Translations under genes and position numbers: made by a program
Notes under the pieces: model-generated
Told to the model about the DNA's origin: nothing
Databases searched by the model: none
The model's input: only the letters and a program-made list of their open reading frames with translations
Source of the DNA: Clostridia bacterium
GTDB taxonomy: Bacteria; Bacillota; Clostridia; Christensenellales; Pumilibacteraceae
DNA length: 33,693 bases
Assembly: GCA_022791915.1 (NCBI GenBank)
Contig: JAAWAB010000020.1
Location: 68,391 to 102,083, forward strand
Direction: 5' to 3'
Shown: in pieces, positions 8,591 through 19,485 of the stretch
Position numbering within the stretch: position 1 is the first letter of the stretch
How the letters are laid out: each line of letters begins with the position of its first letter

Positions 8591-10387
8591 ATGACAAAAA
8601 GCAGACTGATAGGAGAATACCCGATAATCGGAATCCGTCCTACCATAGACGGGCGGCGCGGGGCGCTGAAAGTACGCGAGAGTTTGGAAGAGCAGACAAT
8701 GGGCATGGCGAAAGCAGCCGCAAAACTGATAGAAAGCAACGTGTTTTACTCGAACGGAGAACACGCAAAAGTAATAATTGCAAACAGCACGATAGGCGGC
8801 GTGGCGGAAGCGGCGGCGTGTGCGGATACGTTCCGCAAAGCGGGTGTGGATATTACGCTCACGGTAACGCCGTGCTGGTGCTACGGCGCCGAAACCATGG
8901 ATATGGAGCCTAACACCATAAAAGCAGTATGGGGATTCAACGGTACCGAGCGCCCGGGCGCGGTATATCTGGCAAGCGTGCTTGCCACGCACGCGCAAAA
9001 GGGACTGCCTGCATTCGGTATTTACGGACACGAGGTGTGCGATGTTACGGATACGGAAATTCCGATCGACGTAGCAAGCAAAATTTTGCGGTTTGCCCGC
9101 GCGGCAGTGGCGGTATCTACCATGCGCGGAAAAAGTTATTTGCAAATCGGTTCGGTATGCATGGGAATAGGCGGCAGTATTCTTTCGCCAGAATTTTTTG
9201 AAGAATATCTCGGTATGCGGGTAGAGAGTGTAGACGAAGTGGAAATCATTCGCCGCATGACGGAAAATATCTACGACGAGAAAGAATATAAAAAGGCGCT
9301 GAAATGGGTAAAAGAGAAGTGCAATTCCGATTTTGATAAAAACCCGAAAGAGTTGCAACGCACGGTGGCACAGAAAGAAAAAGATTGGGAATTCACCGTA
9401 AAAATGTGCTGTATCATTAAGGATTTGTTTAACGGAAATGCAAATTTGCCCCAAGGGTGCGAAGAAGAATCTTGCGGGCATAACGCTATCGTGGGCGGAT
9501 TTCAAGGGCAGCGGCAATGGACGGATTTTTATCCCAACTGTGATTTCCCCGAAAGTATTCTTAACAGTTCGTTTGATTGGAACGGCTCGCGCGAACCGTA
9601 TATTCTCGCCACCGAAAACGATACGCTAAACGCTGTGGCAATGCTTTTTGGCAAGCTCTTAACGGGCAGAGCGCAAATATTTGCCGACGTGCGTACATAT
9701 TGGTCGGGTAACGCGGTAAAGCGTGTTACGGGTTACGAAATAGAGGGTAAGGCGAAAGAGGCGGACGGGTTCATTCATTTGATTAACAGCGGTGCGTGTT
9801 GTGTGGACGCCTGCGGCGAAGTGAAAGACGGTAACGCTAATCCCGTAATGAAACAATGGTGGGAAGTAACGCAGGCAGACGCCGACGCCATGATGAAAGC
9901 TACTTCGTGGTCGTATGCCGATTTGGGGTATTTTCGCGGCGGCGGATACTCATCGAGATTTGTGACGCGTGCCGAAATGCCCGTCACCATGTTGCGGCTC
10001 AATCTGATTAAAGGGCTCGGACCCGTTATGCAGATAGCAGAGGGTTGGACGCTGAAACTTCCCGATAACGTAACCGACGCGTTGTGGAAACGTACCGATT
10101 ATACTTGGCCGTGTACCTGGTTTACGCCGCGTATTACGGGTAAAGGCGCGTTTACTGGCGCATATAACGTAATGAATAACTGGGGCGCCAATCACGGCGC
10201 GATTTCTTATGGGCACATAGGCGCCGACGTGATTACCCTATGTTCTATGTTGCGCATTCCCGTGTGCATGCACAACGTAGACGAACAAGACGTCTATCGT
10301 CCCGCATCTTGGAACGCTTTCGGGCAGGATAAAGAAGGACAGGATTTCCGTGCTTGTAAAGCATACGGACCTTTGTATAAGAAATAA
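8591..10387 (+). CDS. fucI: L-fucose isomerase
   Basis: 598 aa, the usual length of the hexameric Mn-dependent L-fucose isomerase that converts L-fucose to L-fuculose (and D-arabinose to D-ribulose). Long segments agree with E. coli FucI from memory: [67 protein letters not shown] and [10 protein letters not shown]. Glu342 (in ATEND) and Asp366 (in FADVR) keep the 24-residue spacing of E. coli Glu337/Asp361, and His535 is the likely third metal ligand. It follows the GH29 gene by 16 bases. No FGGY fuculokinase or FucA-type aldolase gene follows; the nearest kinase and aldolase are the PfkB and class II enzymes encoded 2-4 kb downstream. Confidence 0.97.
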   Translation: MTKSRLIGEYPIIGIRPTIDGRRGALKVRESLEEQTMGMAKAAAKLIESNVFYSNGEHAKVIIANSTIGGVAEAAACADTFRKAGVDITLTVTPCWCYGAETMDMEPNTIKAVWGFNGTERPGAVYLASVLATHAQKGLPAFGIYGHEVCDVTDTEIPIDVASKILRFARAAVAVSTMRGKSYLQIGSVCMGIGGSILSPEFFEEYLGMRVESVDEVEIIRRMTENIYDEKEYKKALKWVKEKCNSDFDKNPKELQRTVAQKEKDWEFTVKMCCIIKDLFNGNANLPQGCEEESCGHNAIVGGFQGQRQWTDFYPNCDFPESILNSSFDWNGSREPYILATENDTLNAVAMLFGKLLTGRAQIFADVRTYWSGNAVKRVTGYEIEGKAKEADGFIHLINSGACCVDACGEVKDGNANPVMKQWWEVTQADADAMMKATSWSYADLGYFRGGGYSSRFVTRAEMPVTMLRLNLIKGLGPVMQIAEGWTLKLPDNVTDALWKRTDYTWPCTWFTPRITGKGAFTGAYNVMNNWGANHGAISYGHIGADVITLCSMLRIPVCMHNVDEQDVYRPASWNAFGQDKEGQDFRACKAYGPLYKK

Positions 10388-10511
10388 TTGTTTGCAAACA
10401 TCGTCCTTTCGTTTGAAGAATACGGGCATAATAACGGTATAACCGTAGAATGGTAAAAACGGCTATCGGGAATTACGCGCCGTTGCGAATAGAAAAGTGA
10501 AATCATCGTAA

Positions 10512-10564
10512 AAAACAATCCGAACCTTACGAGCCGAATGGGCAAAAAAAGTTCGGATTGTTTT
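10512..10564. terminator. Bidirectional terminator between fucI and tRNA-Arg
   Basis: Arms of 14 bp (AAAACAATCCGAAC and its exact complement) enclose a 25-base loop. On the minus strand the stem follows the tRNA CCA end by four bases and runs into a T6 stretch, so it should end the tRNA transcript. On the + strand it lies 124 bases past fucI and ends in TTTT. Confidence 0.8.
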
Positions 10565-10568
10565 GTAT

Positions 10569-10645
10569 TGGCGTTTCCGGCGGGGCTCAAACCCGCAGTC
10601 TATCGCTTAGGAGGCGATTGCGTTATTCAGTTACGCCACGGAAAC
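10569..10645 (-). tRNA. tRNA-Arg (anticodon CCU), CCA encoded
   Basis: Full cloverleaf on the minus strand: acceptor GTTTCCG/CGGAAAC (7 Watson-Crick pairs), D stem GCGT/ACGC, anticodon stem ATCGC/GCGAT with loop CTCCTAA (anticodon CCT, + strand 10609-10611), 5-base variable region AGACT, T stem GCGGG/CCCGC, discriminator G73 and encoded CCA. It reads AGG arginine codons. A20 and C35, known arginine identity positions, are present. The D loop AACTGAATA carries G18-A19 instead of G18-G19, and the T loop TTTGAGC carries U56 instead of C56, so the normally invariant G19-C56 tertiary pair would be A19-U56. All stems are intact, which argues for a working tRNA. Confidence 0.92.
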
Positions 10646-10685
10646 AAAATGCGCAAATTGCGTAAAAGCTAAATCTATCTGTATT

Positions 10686-10715
10686 AGTTTACTATAAAAA
10701 ACGGAAGTTTGTCAA
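10686..10715 (-). promoter_or_regulatory. Promoter of tRNA-Arg
   Basis: On the minus strand a perfect -35 TTGACA (10715-10710) is followed after 18 bases by -10 TAAACT (10691-10686). Transcription would start near 10679, about 34 bases before the mature tRNA 5' end. Confidence 0.7.
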
Positions 10716-10783
10716 CACAATTTCCTGCGCCGAAAAAAGGATAAAAAGGGAAGAGAAAAACCGATATGCAATTTACGGAAGGT

Positions 10784-10912
10784 TGTCGAAAAAAGCGGGT
10801 ATTATGCAAGTTTCGCATGCTGTCGAAAAAAGCGAGTATTATGCAAGTTTCGCGTGCTGTCGGATAAAGCGGGTATTATGCGAATTTCGCAAAACGTCGA
10901 GAAAAGCGAGTA
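10784..10912 (+). repeat. Tandem 37-bp repeats, 3.5 copies
   Basis: Units begin at 10784, 10821, 10858 and 10895 (partial), each opening with TGTCG or CGTCG, then an A-rich AAAGCG, and containing a dyad of the form TGCRARTTTCGCA; in the third copy this is the perfect palindrome TGCGAATTTCGCA. A diverged half unit may precede them at about 10762-10783. The unit length is not a multiple of three and no convincing gene overlaps. The array lies between the tRNA promoter and the 3' end of the divergent regulator gene. Confidence 0.8.
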
Positions 10913-10951
10913 GTGGTATGAAAAACATAGATGTCGGATTGTGTCGTTTTT

Positions 10952-12070
10952 TTACGGCAGTACCGTGATTCCGCCGATTCTCTCTATGGGGCGATACGCC
11001 TTACCGTCGAGTATGGTGAGTATGAGTTCGATTGCTGCTTTGCCCAAACCGTAAAAATTCTGCCGCACACCCATTAGCCCCCGCGTACGGATTTCGTTTT
11101 CGTCCAAACAATCGAATCCCGTGAGCATCAGGTCGCGCGGCACGCGGATTCCCCGTTGGGTAGCGCATTCGTACAGTAGACGCATGCCCGTGTCGTTCAT
11201 GCAACAAATGGCAGTGGGCGGCTCTGCCATGGCGGCGCACCCGTCTAAACACGTTGCGGCAAACGTCCGTCGGAGCGCAAGCTGGCGAGTTTGCGAAAGT
11301 CGGGTTTCGCGACGGTTGATGTCGGTGCTTTCAAACAGATATTCGCGGCGAAGCGGCAAACCGTTTTGAATCAGTCCCGAGCAATACCCCTTAAAGCGTT
11401 CCGTTTCGGTGATTGCCATTTTGTCGCTCAAAGAAAAAAACGCAATGCGCTCGTGTCCGCGCCGTGCAAGTTCGTCTACAATTCGTTCCATGCAACGGGC
11501 GTTGTCCGTTGTTACGAGCGGCGTGTCGATTCCCTCGATAAAACGGTCGATACACACAACGGGAATTCCGCGCAGGAGAAATTCGGCGTATATGTCCACG
11601 TTTTCGCGCGACGTGCACGGGTAGGCTATCAGTCCGTCCACGTTGTTTCCGTCTAATAGTTCGCGCAGAATTTTCCGCTCGCGCACCACGTTGTTTTTGG
11701 AATTAAAGCGGGGTAAAAAGATATTGTGCGACAGCGTTACGCTTTCCATGCCGCTCATGATTTCGTCCGCTTCGTCGTAATACGCCAAAATTACGGGAAT
11801 AATCAACTGCATATTTTTATGGTTCAGTTTGCCGTTGACAAAAGTGCCCGCCTTTTTCACGCGGTATACAAGGTTGATGTCGGCAAGCTCTTTGAGCGCG
11901 CGCGACACGGTGATTCGGCTCACGCCGTATAAAACGGTCAGTTCCGATTCGGTGGGCAACTTATCGCCCACTTTGAGCGCGCCGCTTTTTATTTTGGCAA
12001 GCAGGTCGTTATATACCGTCCCGTATTTTGTCGTTCGCTTTTTCCGCTGATTTTTGTTGTTTTCGTTCAT
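10952..12070 (-). CDS. GntR-type HTH / LacI-type sensor transcriptional regulator (AraR-like architecture)
   Basis: 372 aa. Residues about 15-80 are a GntR winged helix (YNDLLAKIKSGALKVGDKLP, TESELTVLYGVSRITVSRAL), and the rest is a LacI-type periplasmic-binding sensor domain (SRENVDIYAEFLLRGIPVVCID, AICCMNDTGMRLLYEC). This combination is that of AraR-like sugar-responsive repressors. The ATG at 12070 is chosen because the winged helix begins 15 residues later and no other ATG fits. No Shine-Dalgarno site precedes it, and the -10 box ends only four bases upstream, so the mRNA could be leaderless. It is divergent from the PfkB/isomerase/aldolase operon, its likely target. Confidence 0.88.
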   Translation of the reverse strand: MNENNKNQRKKRTTKYGTVYNDLLAKIKSGALKVGDKLPTESELTVLYGVSRITVSRALKELADINLVYRVKKAGTFVNGKLNHKNMQLIIPVILAYYDEADEIMSGMESVTLSHNIFLPRFNSKNNVVRERKILRELLDGNNVDGLIAYPCTSRENVDIYAEFLLRGIPVVCIDRFIEGIDTPLVTTDNARCMERIVDELARRGHERIAFFSLSDKMAITETERFKGYCSGLIQNGLPLRREYLFESTDINRRETRLSQTRQLALRRTFAATCLDGCAAMAEPPTAICCMNDTGMRLLYECATQRGIRVPRDLMLTGFDCLDENEIRTRGLMGVRQNFYGLGKAAIELILTILDGKAYRPIERIGGITVLP

Positions 12071-12074
12071 ATCG

Positions 12075-12103
12075 TCAGTATACCATATTCTGCCCGAAGT
12101 GGC
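12075..12103 (-). promoter_or_regulatory. Promoter of the GntR-LacI regulator gene
   Basis: On the minus strand TTGCCA, 17 bases, then an extended -10 TGG-TATACT. The -10 box ends four bases from the start codon, placing the transcript start at or within the ATG; see the finding on a possible leaderless mRNA. Confidence 0.6.
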
Positions 12104-12149
12104 AAGACATACGCATAAAATATTGTGTTTTGTGTTCAAAAAAATATAG

Positions 12150-12166
12150 CATAATATTTTATTATG
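12150..12166. promoter_or_regulatory. Palindromic operator candidate in the divergent promoter region
   Basis: CATAATA-TTT-TATTATG is a perfect 7-bp dyad with a 3-base centre, lying between the two divergent promoters of the regulator and the PfkB operon. It is the natural candidate site for the adjacent GntR-type regulator; binding is inference. Confidence 0.5.
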
Positions 12167-12192
12167 TTCTATTTTTGCGGTTTGATTCTTGA

Positions 12193-12222
12193 CGTCGGCG
12201 CGGGCGGAATGGTATAGTGAAT
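12193..12222 (+). promoter_or_regulatory. Promoter of the PfkB-isomerase-aldolase operon
   Basis: TTGACG, 18 bases, extended -10 TGG-TATAGT (12217-12222 region). Transcription would begin near 12228, about 35 bases before the first start codon, which has AAAGGAG upstream. Confidence 0.6.
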
Positions 12223-12261
12223 ACGAAAGCAAACCCGACGGAAATCGGAAAGGAGCGCGCC

Positions 12262-13814
<1,553 letters not shown>

Positions 13815-13817
13815 CAC

Positions 13818-14654
13818 ATGCTGGCAAATTTGAACGACGTATTGAAAAAAGCGCAAAAAGAGCACTACGGCGTAGGACTTTTCAACACAATTGACACCGA
13901 TATGCTCGAAGCGGTGATTGCGGCGGCGGAAGAAGCGAAAAGCCCCGTCGTTATCGGAACGGCGGAAGTGCTGTTGCCGTACGGAGAACTCAAACTGATT
14001 GCGCCCGCTCTGATTGCCGCGGCAAAACGTGCCACCGTACCCGTAGTGGTGCACTACGACCACGGACTCACGTTTAACCGCTGTATCGAAGCATTGCAAT
14101 GCGGCTTTACAAGCATTATGTTCGACGGCTCGGCGGGCGACCCGGCGGAGAATATCAGAGCCACGCGCGAGATGGTGAAAATCGCGCATGCGTTTGGGGC
14201 AACCGTGGAAGGGGAAATCGGACACGTGGGGCAGGCGGACAGTCGGGATAACGAGAATACAGGCGGCTACACCACGCCCGAAGAAGCAAGCGATTATATA
14301 AAGAACACGGGCGTAGACGCTCTTGCCGTGGCAATCGGAACGGCGCACGGCGCATATAAGTCCAAACCCAAACTCGATTTTCATCGGCTTGCGGAAATAC
14401 GTGCGGCAATCGATACGCCGCTCGTGTTGCACGGCGGCAGCGGTTTGACCGACGACGATTTCAAAAAAGCCGTTTGCGGCGGAATTGCCAAAGTGAACAT
14501 TTTTACCGACCTGTGTTTGGCGGGTACGCAAGCCGCCCGTTCCGCCCTTGCGGAAAAAGACGACTATCTTTTTGCCCGCAATAAAAAGGTGGAAGCCATG
14601 AAAGCCGCCGTGCGCCGCAAAATCGATTTGTTTGGTTCGAACGCAAAGGCATAA
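13818..14654 (+). CDS. Class II ketose-(bis)phosphate aldolase (FbaA/GatY/IolJ family)
   Basis: 278 aa, typical length for this family. The zinc and catalytic residues are in place: H79-Y-D81-H82 (Asp81 catalytic, His82 ligand), EGEIGHVG around His136, AIGTAHG with His177 and VLHGGSGL with His205. It cleaves a phosphorylated ketose to dihydroxyacetone phosphate and an aldehyde. This is not the FucA/AraD type of class II aldolase. It is the last gene of the operon, with GGAGG nine bases before ATG. With the upstream isomerase and kinase it completes an isomerase-kinase-aldolase route to DHAP. Fructose-, tagatose- or a ketose 1-phosphate substrate cannot be distinguished. Confidence 0.9.
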   Translation: MLANLNDVLKKAQKEHYGVGLFNTIDTDMLEAVIAAAEEAKSPVVIGTAEVLLPYGELKLIAPALIAAAKRATVPVVVHYDHGLTFNRCIEALQCGFTSIMFDGSAGDPAENIRATREMVKIAHAFGATVEGEIGHVGQADSRDNENTGGYTTPEEASDYIKNTGVDALAVAIGTAHGAYKSKPKLDFHRLAEIRAAIDTPLVLHGGSGLTDDDFKKAVCGGIAKVNIFTDLCLAGTQAARSALAEKDDYLFARNKKVEAMKAAVRRKIDLFGSNAKA

Positions 14655-14667
14655 AACTTTTCAAAAC

Positions 14668-14700
14668 GAATAATTATTCATATAAATAGTATAATTATTC
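14668..14700. terminator. AT-rich inverted repeat after the aldolase gene
   Basis: GAATAATTAT and its exact complement ATAATTATTC flank a 13-base spacer. The left arm is also part of a 12-bp palindrome. It could be a weak terminator of the sugar operon or an operator ahead of the topoisomerase genes; its AT-only stem makes termination doubtful. Confidence 0.35.
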
Positions 14701-14772
14701 AAAAATGTATATTGTGGCGTTTTGTGGCGGGAAATCGCCCGAAAAAATGTATAAATATTTATGGCAAAATGC

Positions 14773-14801
14773 TTGAAAAGAAGCGCGTCGTGTGTTACAA
14801 T
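14773..14801 (+). promoter_or_regulatory. Promoter of the topoisomerase IV-like operon
   Basis: TTGAAA, 17 bases, extended -10 TGT-TACAAT. The start would be near 14808, leaving a leader of about 130 bases that contains the palindrome AAGCGCGCTT followed by a T-rich stretch (14817-14840), a possible early pause or attenuator hairpin. Confidence 0.7.
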
Positions 14802-14936
14802 GATAAAAGTAACGCAAGCGCGCTTTTTCTTTTTTATATTTTTCGTCATCGTGGGAATGATTGTATCGGGGCGGAAAAAAGAAAGCGTTTGCGGCACGAA
14901 AGCTACTTACATTTTTTGCACACGGGAGGATGAAAC

Positions 14937-16898
14937 ATGCACAATTACAGTGCGGGCGACATTCGGGTGCTCGAAGGTTTGGACGCGGTACGTCTGCGTC
15001 CCGGCATGTATATCGGCACTACGGGTATCAAAGGTCTGCATCATATTCTTTGGGAAATCGTGGATAACTCTATCGACGAAGTGGCAAACGGCTTCGGCGA
15101 TACGATTACGGTAACGCTTTACACCGACGGCAGTGCGAGCGTGGAAGACAACGGGCGGGGAATTCCCGTAGATATGCACCCTACGCTCGGCGTGTCGGGT
15201 GTGGAAGTTGTTTTCACCCAGTTGCATGCGGGCGGTAAATTCGATAACGAGAACTATGCCCACAGCGGCGGCTTGCACGGCGTGGGCGCGTCCGTAACCA
15301 ATGCGTTGAGCGAATGGCTCACCGTAGAAGTGTACAAAAACGGAACCACCTACCGCATGGAATTCGAGTCCAAAGAAGTAGACGGTGCGGTAAAAGGCGG
15401 GGTGCCCAAGTACCATTTGTTCGATACGGGTATCGCATCCGAAAAGCGCGGGTCGTTTATCCGCTTTTTGCCCGATAAGCGAATTTTCGAGTCCACCAAT
15501 TTTCAAATCGAAACCATTTCGCGCAGACTCAAAGAACTTGCCTTTCTCAATAAGGGCGCGCGTATCATTCTTATCGACGAACGCGTGCAGATGGGAAACA
15601 GTTGCTTAAAACGCGAATATTGCTACGAAGGCGGACTCAACGACTTTGTTAAGTACTTAAACGAAACAAAGGTCGCGGCGTTCGACGAACCCATTTTCTT
15701 GTCGGGCACCAAAGATAACATCGACATGGAATTGTCGTTTCAGTATACCGACGCGTATACCGAAAATATTTTCTCCTACGTCAATAATATTCCCACTACC
15801 GAAGGGGGTACGCACGAAACGGGTTTCAAGTCGGCGCTCACCAAAGTAATGAACGATTTGGCGCGCAAAACGGGCGTGCTCAAAGATAAAGACGCCAACT
15901 TGCTCGGCGACGACTACCGCGAAGGGCTCACTGCCGTTCTTTCCATCAAAATGCAGAACGTGCAGTTTGAAGGGCAAACCAAAACCAAGCTGGGCAATCC
16001 CGAAGCACGGCTTGCCATCGATTATCTGGTAAACCAGACGTTAAGCGAATATCTCGATAAAGACGAAAACAAATATCTCATCGACGTAATTCTCAAAAAG
16101 GCGGTGCTTGCCGCCAAAGTGCGCGAGGCGGCACGCAAAGAAAAAGAAATCACCCGCGCCAAAAACAGTCTGGATAACAATTTCAATCTCGTGGGTAAAC
16201 TTTCCAGTTGTACGGGCAAAAAGCCGGAAAACAACGAACTGTTTATCGTCGAGGGCGACAGCGCAGGCGGCACGGCAAAACAGGCGCGCAACCGCTCGTT
16301 TCAGGCGATTCTGCCGCTTCGCGGCAAACCGCTCAACGCCGAGAAAAAGCGTATCGACCAGGTTCTTGCCAACGAAGAAATCCGTACGCTCATCACTGCG
16401 CTCGGCAGCGGAATCGGCGAAGATTTCAACGTGGAAAATCTCAACTATCATAAAGTGATTATTTTGTCCGATGCCGACCAAGACGGCGCGCATATCCGTG
16501 CCATTTTGCTCACGTTCTTCTTCCGCTATATGAAAGACCTTATCAACGAAGGACACGTGTATATCGGCTTGCCGCCGCTGTACCGCATTGCCCGCAAAGA
16601 TACGGTGGAATACGTATACGACGACGTCGCGCTCGAAGAAGCCAAAAAACGGTTCGGTAAAGGCGCGGGCTTACAACGCTATAAAGGGTTGGGCGAAATG
16701 AGCGCCGAACAGCTTTGGGAAACCACAATGGACCCCGCTCGCCGCACGCTCGTGCAAGTAACCATAGACGACGCGGCAAACGCCGAAATGCTCGTTTCCA
16801 CGCTTATGGGCGACGCAATCGACCTTCGCCGTCAGTATATCATCGACAACGCAAACTTCAACCGCATCGATAACTTCAAAGCGCAGGAAGTGAAATAA
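14937..16898 (+). CDS. parE: Type IIA topoisomerase ATPase subunit (ParE / GyrB-like)
   Basis: 653 aa. GHKL ATPase motifs open the protein ([10 protein letters not shown] with Asn44, [24 protein letters not shown]), followed by the transducer domain and the TOPRIM domain with Glu439 in EGDSAGG and the metal cluster D512-A-D514-Q-D516. The C-terminus has the conserved [20 protein letters not shown]. It forms the ATP-driven half of the heterotetramer with the next gene, 10 bases downstream. I prefer topoisomerase IV over gyrase because the pair stands apart from dnaA/recF-type neighbours and the partner lacks a canonical GyrA box; the distinction is not certain. The start has GGGAGG upstream. 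Confidence 0.92.
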   Translation: MHNYSAGDIRVLEGLDAVRLRPGMYIGTTGIKGLHHILWEIVDNSIDEVANGFGDTITVTLYTDGSASVEDNGRGIPVDMHPTLGVSGVEVVFTQLHAGGKFDNENYAHSGGLHGVGASVTNALSEWLTVEVYKNGTTYRMEFESKEVDGAVKGGVPKYHLFDTGIASEKRGSFIRFLPDKRIFESTNFQIETISRRLKELAFLNKGARIILIDERVQMGNSCLKREYCYEGGLNDFVKYLNETKVAAFDEPIFLSGTKDNIDMELSFQYTDAYTENIFSYVNNIPTTEGGTHETGFKSALTKVMNDLARKTGVLKDKDANLLGDDYREGLTAVLSIKMQNVQFEGQTKTKLGNPEARLAIDYLVNQTLSEYLDKDENKYLIDVILKKAVLAAKVREAARKEKEITRAKNSLDNNFNLVGKLSSCTGKKPENNELFIVEGDSAGGTAKQARNRSFQAILPLRGKPLNAEKKRIDQVLANEEIRTLITALGSGIGEDFNVENLNYHKVIILSDADQDGAHIRAILLTFFFRYMKDLINEGHVYIGLPPLYRIARKDTVEYVYDDVALEEAKKRFGKGAGLQRYKGLGEMSAEQLWETTMDPARRTLVQVTIDDAANAEMLVSTLMGDAIDLRRQYIIDNANFNRIDNFKAQEVK

Positions 16899-16908
16899 GG
16901 AGGAGCAC

Positions 16909-19356
16909 ATGGCGGAACAAAAGACATCGAACACCCCCGCAATCATCGTTAAAACCATGGAAGACGTCATGCACGAATCCATGATGCCGTATTCCGAATT
17001 CGTTATTCTCGACCGTGCTCTGCCGCGTGTGGAAGACGGACTCAAACCGGTACAACGCCGCATTCTATACAGCATGTCCGAGTTGGGCAACACGCCCGAT
17101 AAGCCGTATCGTAAGTCGGCGCGTATCGTGGGCGATTGCATGGGTAAATTCCACCCGCACGGCGACAGTTCCATTTACGGCGCCATGGTGCGTATGGCGC
17201 AATCTTTCAATATGGGCGCCTGCTTAATCGACGGGCACGGCAACTTCGGCTCGATAGACGGCGACAGCCCCGCAGCCATGCGTTATACCGAGGCGCGTCT
17301 TTCGCCCCTTGCGCTCGAACTGTTGCGCGACCTCGATAAAAATACGGTAAAGTGGAGTTGCAACTTCGACGATACGCTCATGGAACCGGACATGCTTCCC
17401 GGGCGCTTTCCCAATCTGTTGGTCAACGGCGCGAGCGGTATCGCCGTAGGGCTTTCCACCAATATTCCGCCGCATAATCTTATGGAAAGTATCGACGGCG
17501 TGATTGCGTATATCGACAATCCGCGTATCAAACTTTCCGAAATGATGCGCATTATAAAAGGTCCCGATTTCCCTACGGGCGGTTATGTAATCGGCGGCGA
17601 AGAACTCGTTAAGGCATACGAAACGGGCAAAGGCAAAATCATCATGCGCGCCAAATTGCATATCGAAAACAGCGACAACGACCGCAAGCTGATTGTCATC
17701 GACGAATTGCCGTATCAGGTGAACAAGGCGCAACTGCTCGAAAACGTGCTCAAAGCGCGCGAAGAGAAAAAGGGCGTGCTCACGGGAATCAGCGATATAA
17801 CCGACGAGAGCGATAGGGGCGGTATGCGCGCCGTAATCAAAGTGAAACGCGATTGCGACCCTAAACCCATTATCGACGCATTGTTCAAGTATACCAATCT
17901 TTCCACGTCGTTCGCTATCAACATGGTGGCGATTGCCGACGGCAAACCCCAGCAAATGGGTCTGCTCGATATTATCGCGTATTACGTGAATTATCAGCGC
18001 GAAGTGATTTTGCGCCGCACGCGTTTCGAGTTGGACGCGGCAAAAGAACGCGAACATATTTTGGAAGGTTTGGTGATTGCCGTCCGCAACATCGACGAAG
18101 TGGTTAAAATCATTAAAGCGTCGGGCTCTACGGGCGAAGCGCGTGAAAATCTTCGCAAGCGTTTCGACCTTTCCGAACGGCAGGCGCAAGCCATTCTCGA
18201 TTTGCGTCTGGCGCGGCTCACACATCTCGAAGTGTACAAACTGGAAAAAGAACTTGCCGACGTGCGCGCGCTTATTACCCGTCTTACGGCAATCGTGGCG
18301 AGCCGCAAGTTGCAAATGGATTTGGTAAAAGCCGAGTTGGGGCAGATTCGCAAAGCGTATCGCGAGAATCGGAAAACGGAAATTCTCAAAGCGGTAGCCG
18401 ACTACGTTGTTCCCAGCGAAGACGATGAAAAGCCGATTGAAAACTATGTGGTTGCCGTAAACGCAAACGGGCATATCAAGCGTATGCTGGTAAAGAACTT
18501 TACTATGGCAACCAAGGATTTCACCGAAAATTCGTCGCGTAACGAAATTTGCTCGTGTATCGTAAAAGCGGCAAGTAACGAACGCGTATATTGCTTTACC
18601 AATTTGGGCAACTGCTACAAACTGGATACCGAATCCATTCCCGAAGGAAAATGGCGTGAAAAAGGCGCGCCGCTCAAAAAAGTGGTGCCCGAATGTTTAG
18701 ACGGCGAACGGATTGTGTTCATGCAAACGGTGGAAGAAAATCTGCCCAAAGGAAATCTTCTGTTCTACACGCGAACAGGCATGGTCAAGCGGAGCGAATG
18801 GAAGGAATACAACGTGGTCAAGAGCGCTTTCGCCGCCGTTAAACTCAAAGAAGGCGACGAAGTAATTGCCATAGAACACGAACAGAAGAATTGCACGCTT
18901 ATGTTCGTAACCCGTAGCGGTATGTGCTTGAACGCCGACATGAGCGATATCCCCGTGCAAGGCAGAATCGCCGCGGGCGTTAAGGGAATCCAGCTTGCCG
19001 ACGGCGACGACTGCTTGTTCATAGGGCAGATTAACGGTGACGGCGAAGTGGTGCTTGTTTCCGACCGCGGCTACTCCAAGCGTGTACTCGTATCGCAAAT
19101 CGACGTAATGGCGCGTTACCGCAAGGGGGTAAAGATAGTAGACTTCAACAAAAAAGACAACGGCACTTGTCTTGCGTTCGTTTCGTATGTTACCGACCCG
19201 TACAAAATCGTGTTGGTATTCGAAGACGATTATCTGTCGAGTTATTCCACCGAAGCGCTCTCCATCGAAAACCGCACGCATGCGGGCAGACCGATTATCA
19301 AAGGACGCGCCCGTATCAAAGAAGGACTCGTTTACAACGATAAACTTACCAACTGA
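16909..19356 (+). CDS. parC: Type IIA topoisomerase cleavage subunit (ParC / GyrA-like)
   Basis: 815 aa. The winged-helix/tower region carries [20 protein letters not shown] and the active Tyr126 in [11 protein letters not shown], which forms the transient DNA link. A coiled-coil arm spans about 360-500. The C-terminal beta-pinwheel has about five to six blades ([30 protein letters not shown]). The gyrase-defining box QRRGGKG is absent; the equivalent stretch reads WREKGAPL, favouring decatenation by topoisomerase IV. In the quinolone region Ser87 is kept, but the acidic residue of helix IV (E. coli GyrA Asp87, ParC Glu84) is Gly91. GGAGG lies six bases before the ATG. Confidence 0.92.
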   Translation: MAEQKTSNTPAIIVKTMEDVMHESMMPYSEFVILDRALPRVEDGLKPVQRRILYSMSELGNTPDKPYRKSARIVGDCMGKFHPHGDSSIYGAMVRMAQSFNMGACLIDGHGNFGSIDGDSPAAMRYTEARLSPLALELLRDLDKNTVKWSCNFDDTLMEPDMLPGRFPNLLVNGASGIAVGLSTNIPPHNLMESIDGVIAYIDNPRIKLSEMMRIIKGPDFPTGGYVIGGEELVKAYETGKGKIIMRAKLHIENSDNDRKLIVIDELPYQVNKAQLLENVLKAREEKKGVLTGISDITDESDRGGMRAVIKVKRDCDPKPIIDALFKYTNLSTSFAINMVAIADGKPQQMGLLDIIAYYVNYQREVILRRTRFELDAAKEREHILEGLVIAVRNIDEVVKIIKASGSTGEARENLRKRFDLSERQAQAILDLRLARLTHLEVYKLEKELADVRALITRLTAIVASRKLQMDLVKAELGQIRKAYRENRKTEILKAVADYVVPSEDDEKPIENYVVAVNANGHIKRMLVKNFTMATKDFTENSSRNEICSCIVKAASNERVYCFTNLGNCYKLDTESIPEGKWREKGAPLKKVVPECLDGERIVFMQTVEENLPKGNLLFYTRTGMVKRSEWKEYNVVKSAFAAVKLKEGDEVIAIEHEQKNCTLMFVTRSGMCLNADMSDIPVQGRIAAGVKGIQLADGDDCLFIGQINGDGEVVLVSDRGYSKRVLVSQIDVMARYRKGVKIVDFNKKDNGTCLAFVSYVTDPYKIVLVFEDDYLSSYSTEALSIENRTHAGRPIIKGRARIKEGLVYNDKLTN

Positions 19357-19398
19357 TAAAATTGTTTGAATAGAAGCCGTAAGATTTACGGTGGAACG

Positions 19399-19427
19399 AA
19401 AGAGTATTTCTTTAAGGAATGCTCTTT
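19399..19427 (+). terminator. Terminator of the topoisomerase operon
   Basis: A 12-bp stem (AAAGAGTATTTC with GGAATGCTCTTT, two G-T pairs) lies about 43 bases after parC and is followed by a T-rich stretch. The parC and WYL genes converge here. A smaller perfect hairpin, CCGTAA-GAT-TTACGG, lies just upstream at 19377-19391. Confidence 0.6.
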
Positions 19428-19485
19428 TGCTTTATGCAAAAAGCTAAATGAAAAAAGTAAAAGTTGTATATTGTTAAATGTCGGC

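Noticed and set aside
10784-10912. 37-bp array as a CRISPR
   Set aside because: Units are contiguous with no unique spacers and no cas genes are present.
10783-10968. 61-codon open frame across the 37-bp repeats
   Set aside because: No ribosome site; the unit is not a multiple of three, and the frame is a by-product of the tandem array.
14761-15114. 117-codon frame overlapping the parE promoter and start
   Set aside because: It begins upstream of the predicted transcript start and overlaps the clearly coding parE frame; low complexity Phe-rich segment.
14937-19356. Calling the pair gyrB/gyrA
   Set aside because: No canonical GyrA box and no origin-type neighbours; topoisomerase IV is favoured, though not proven.
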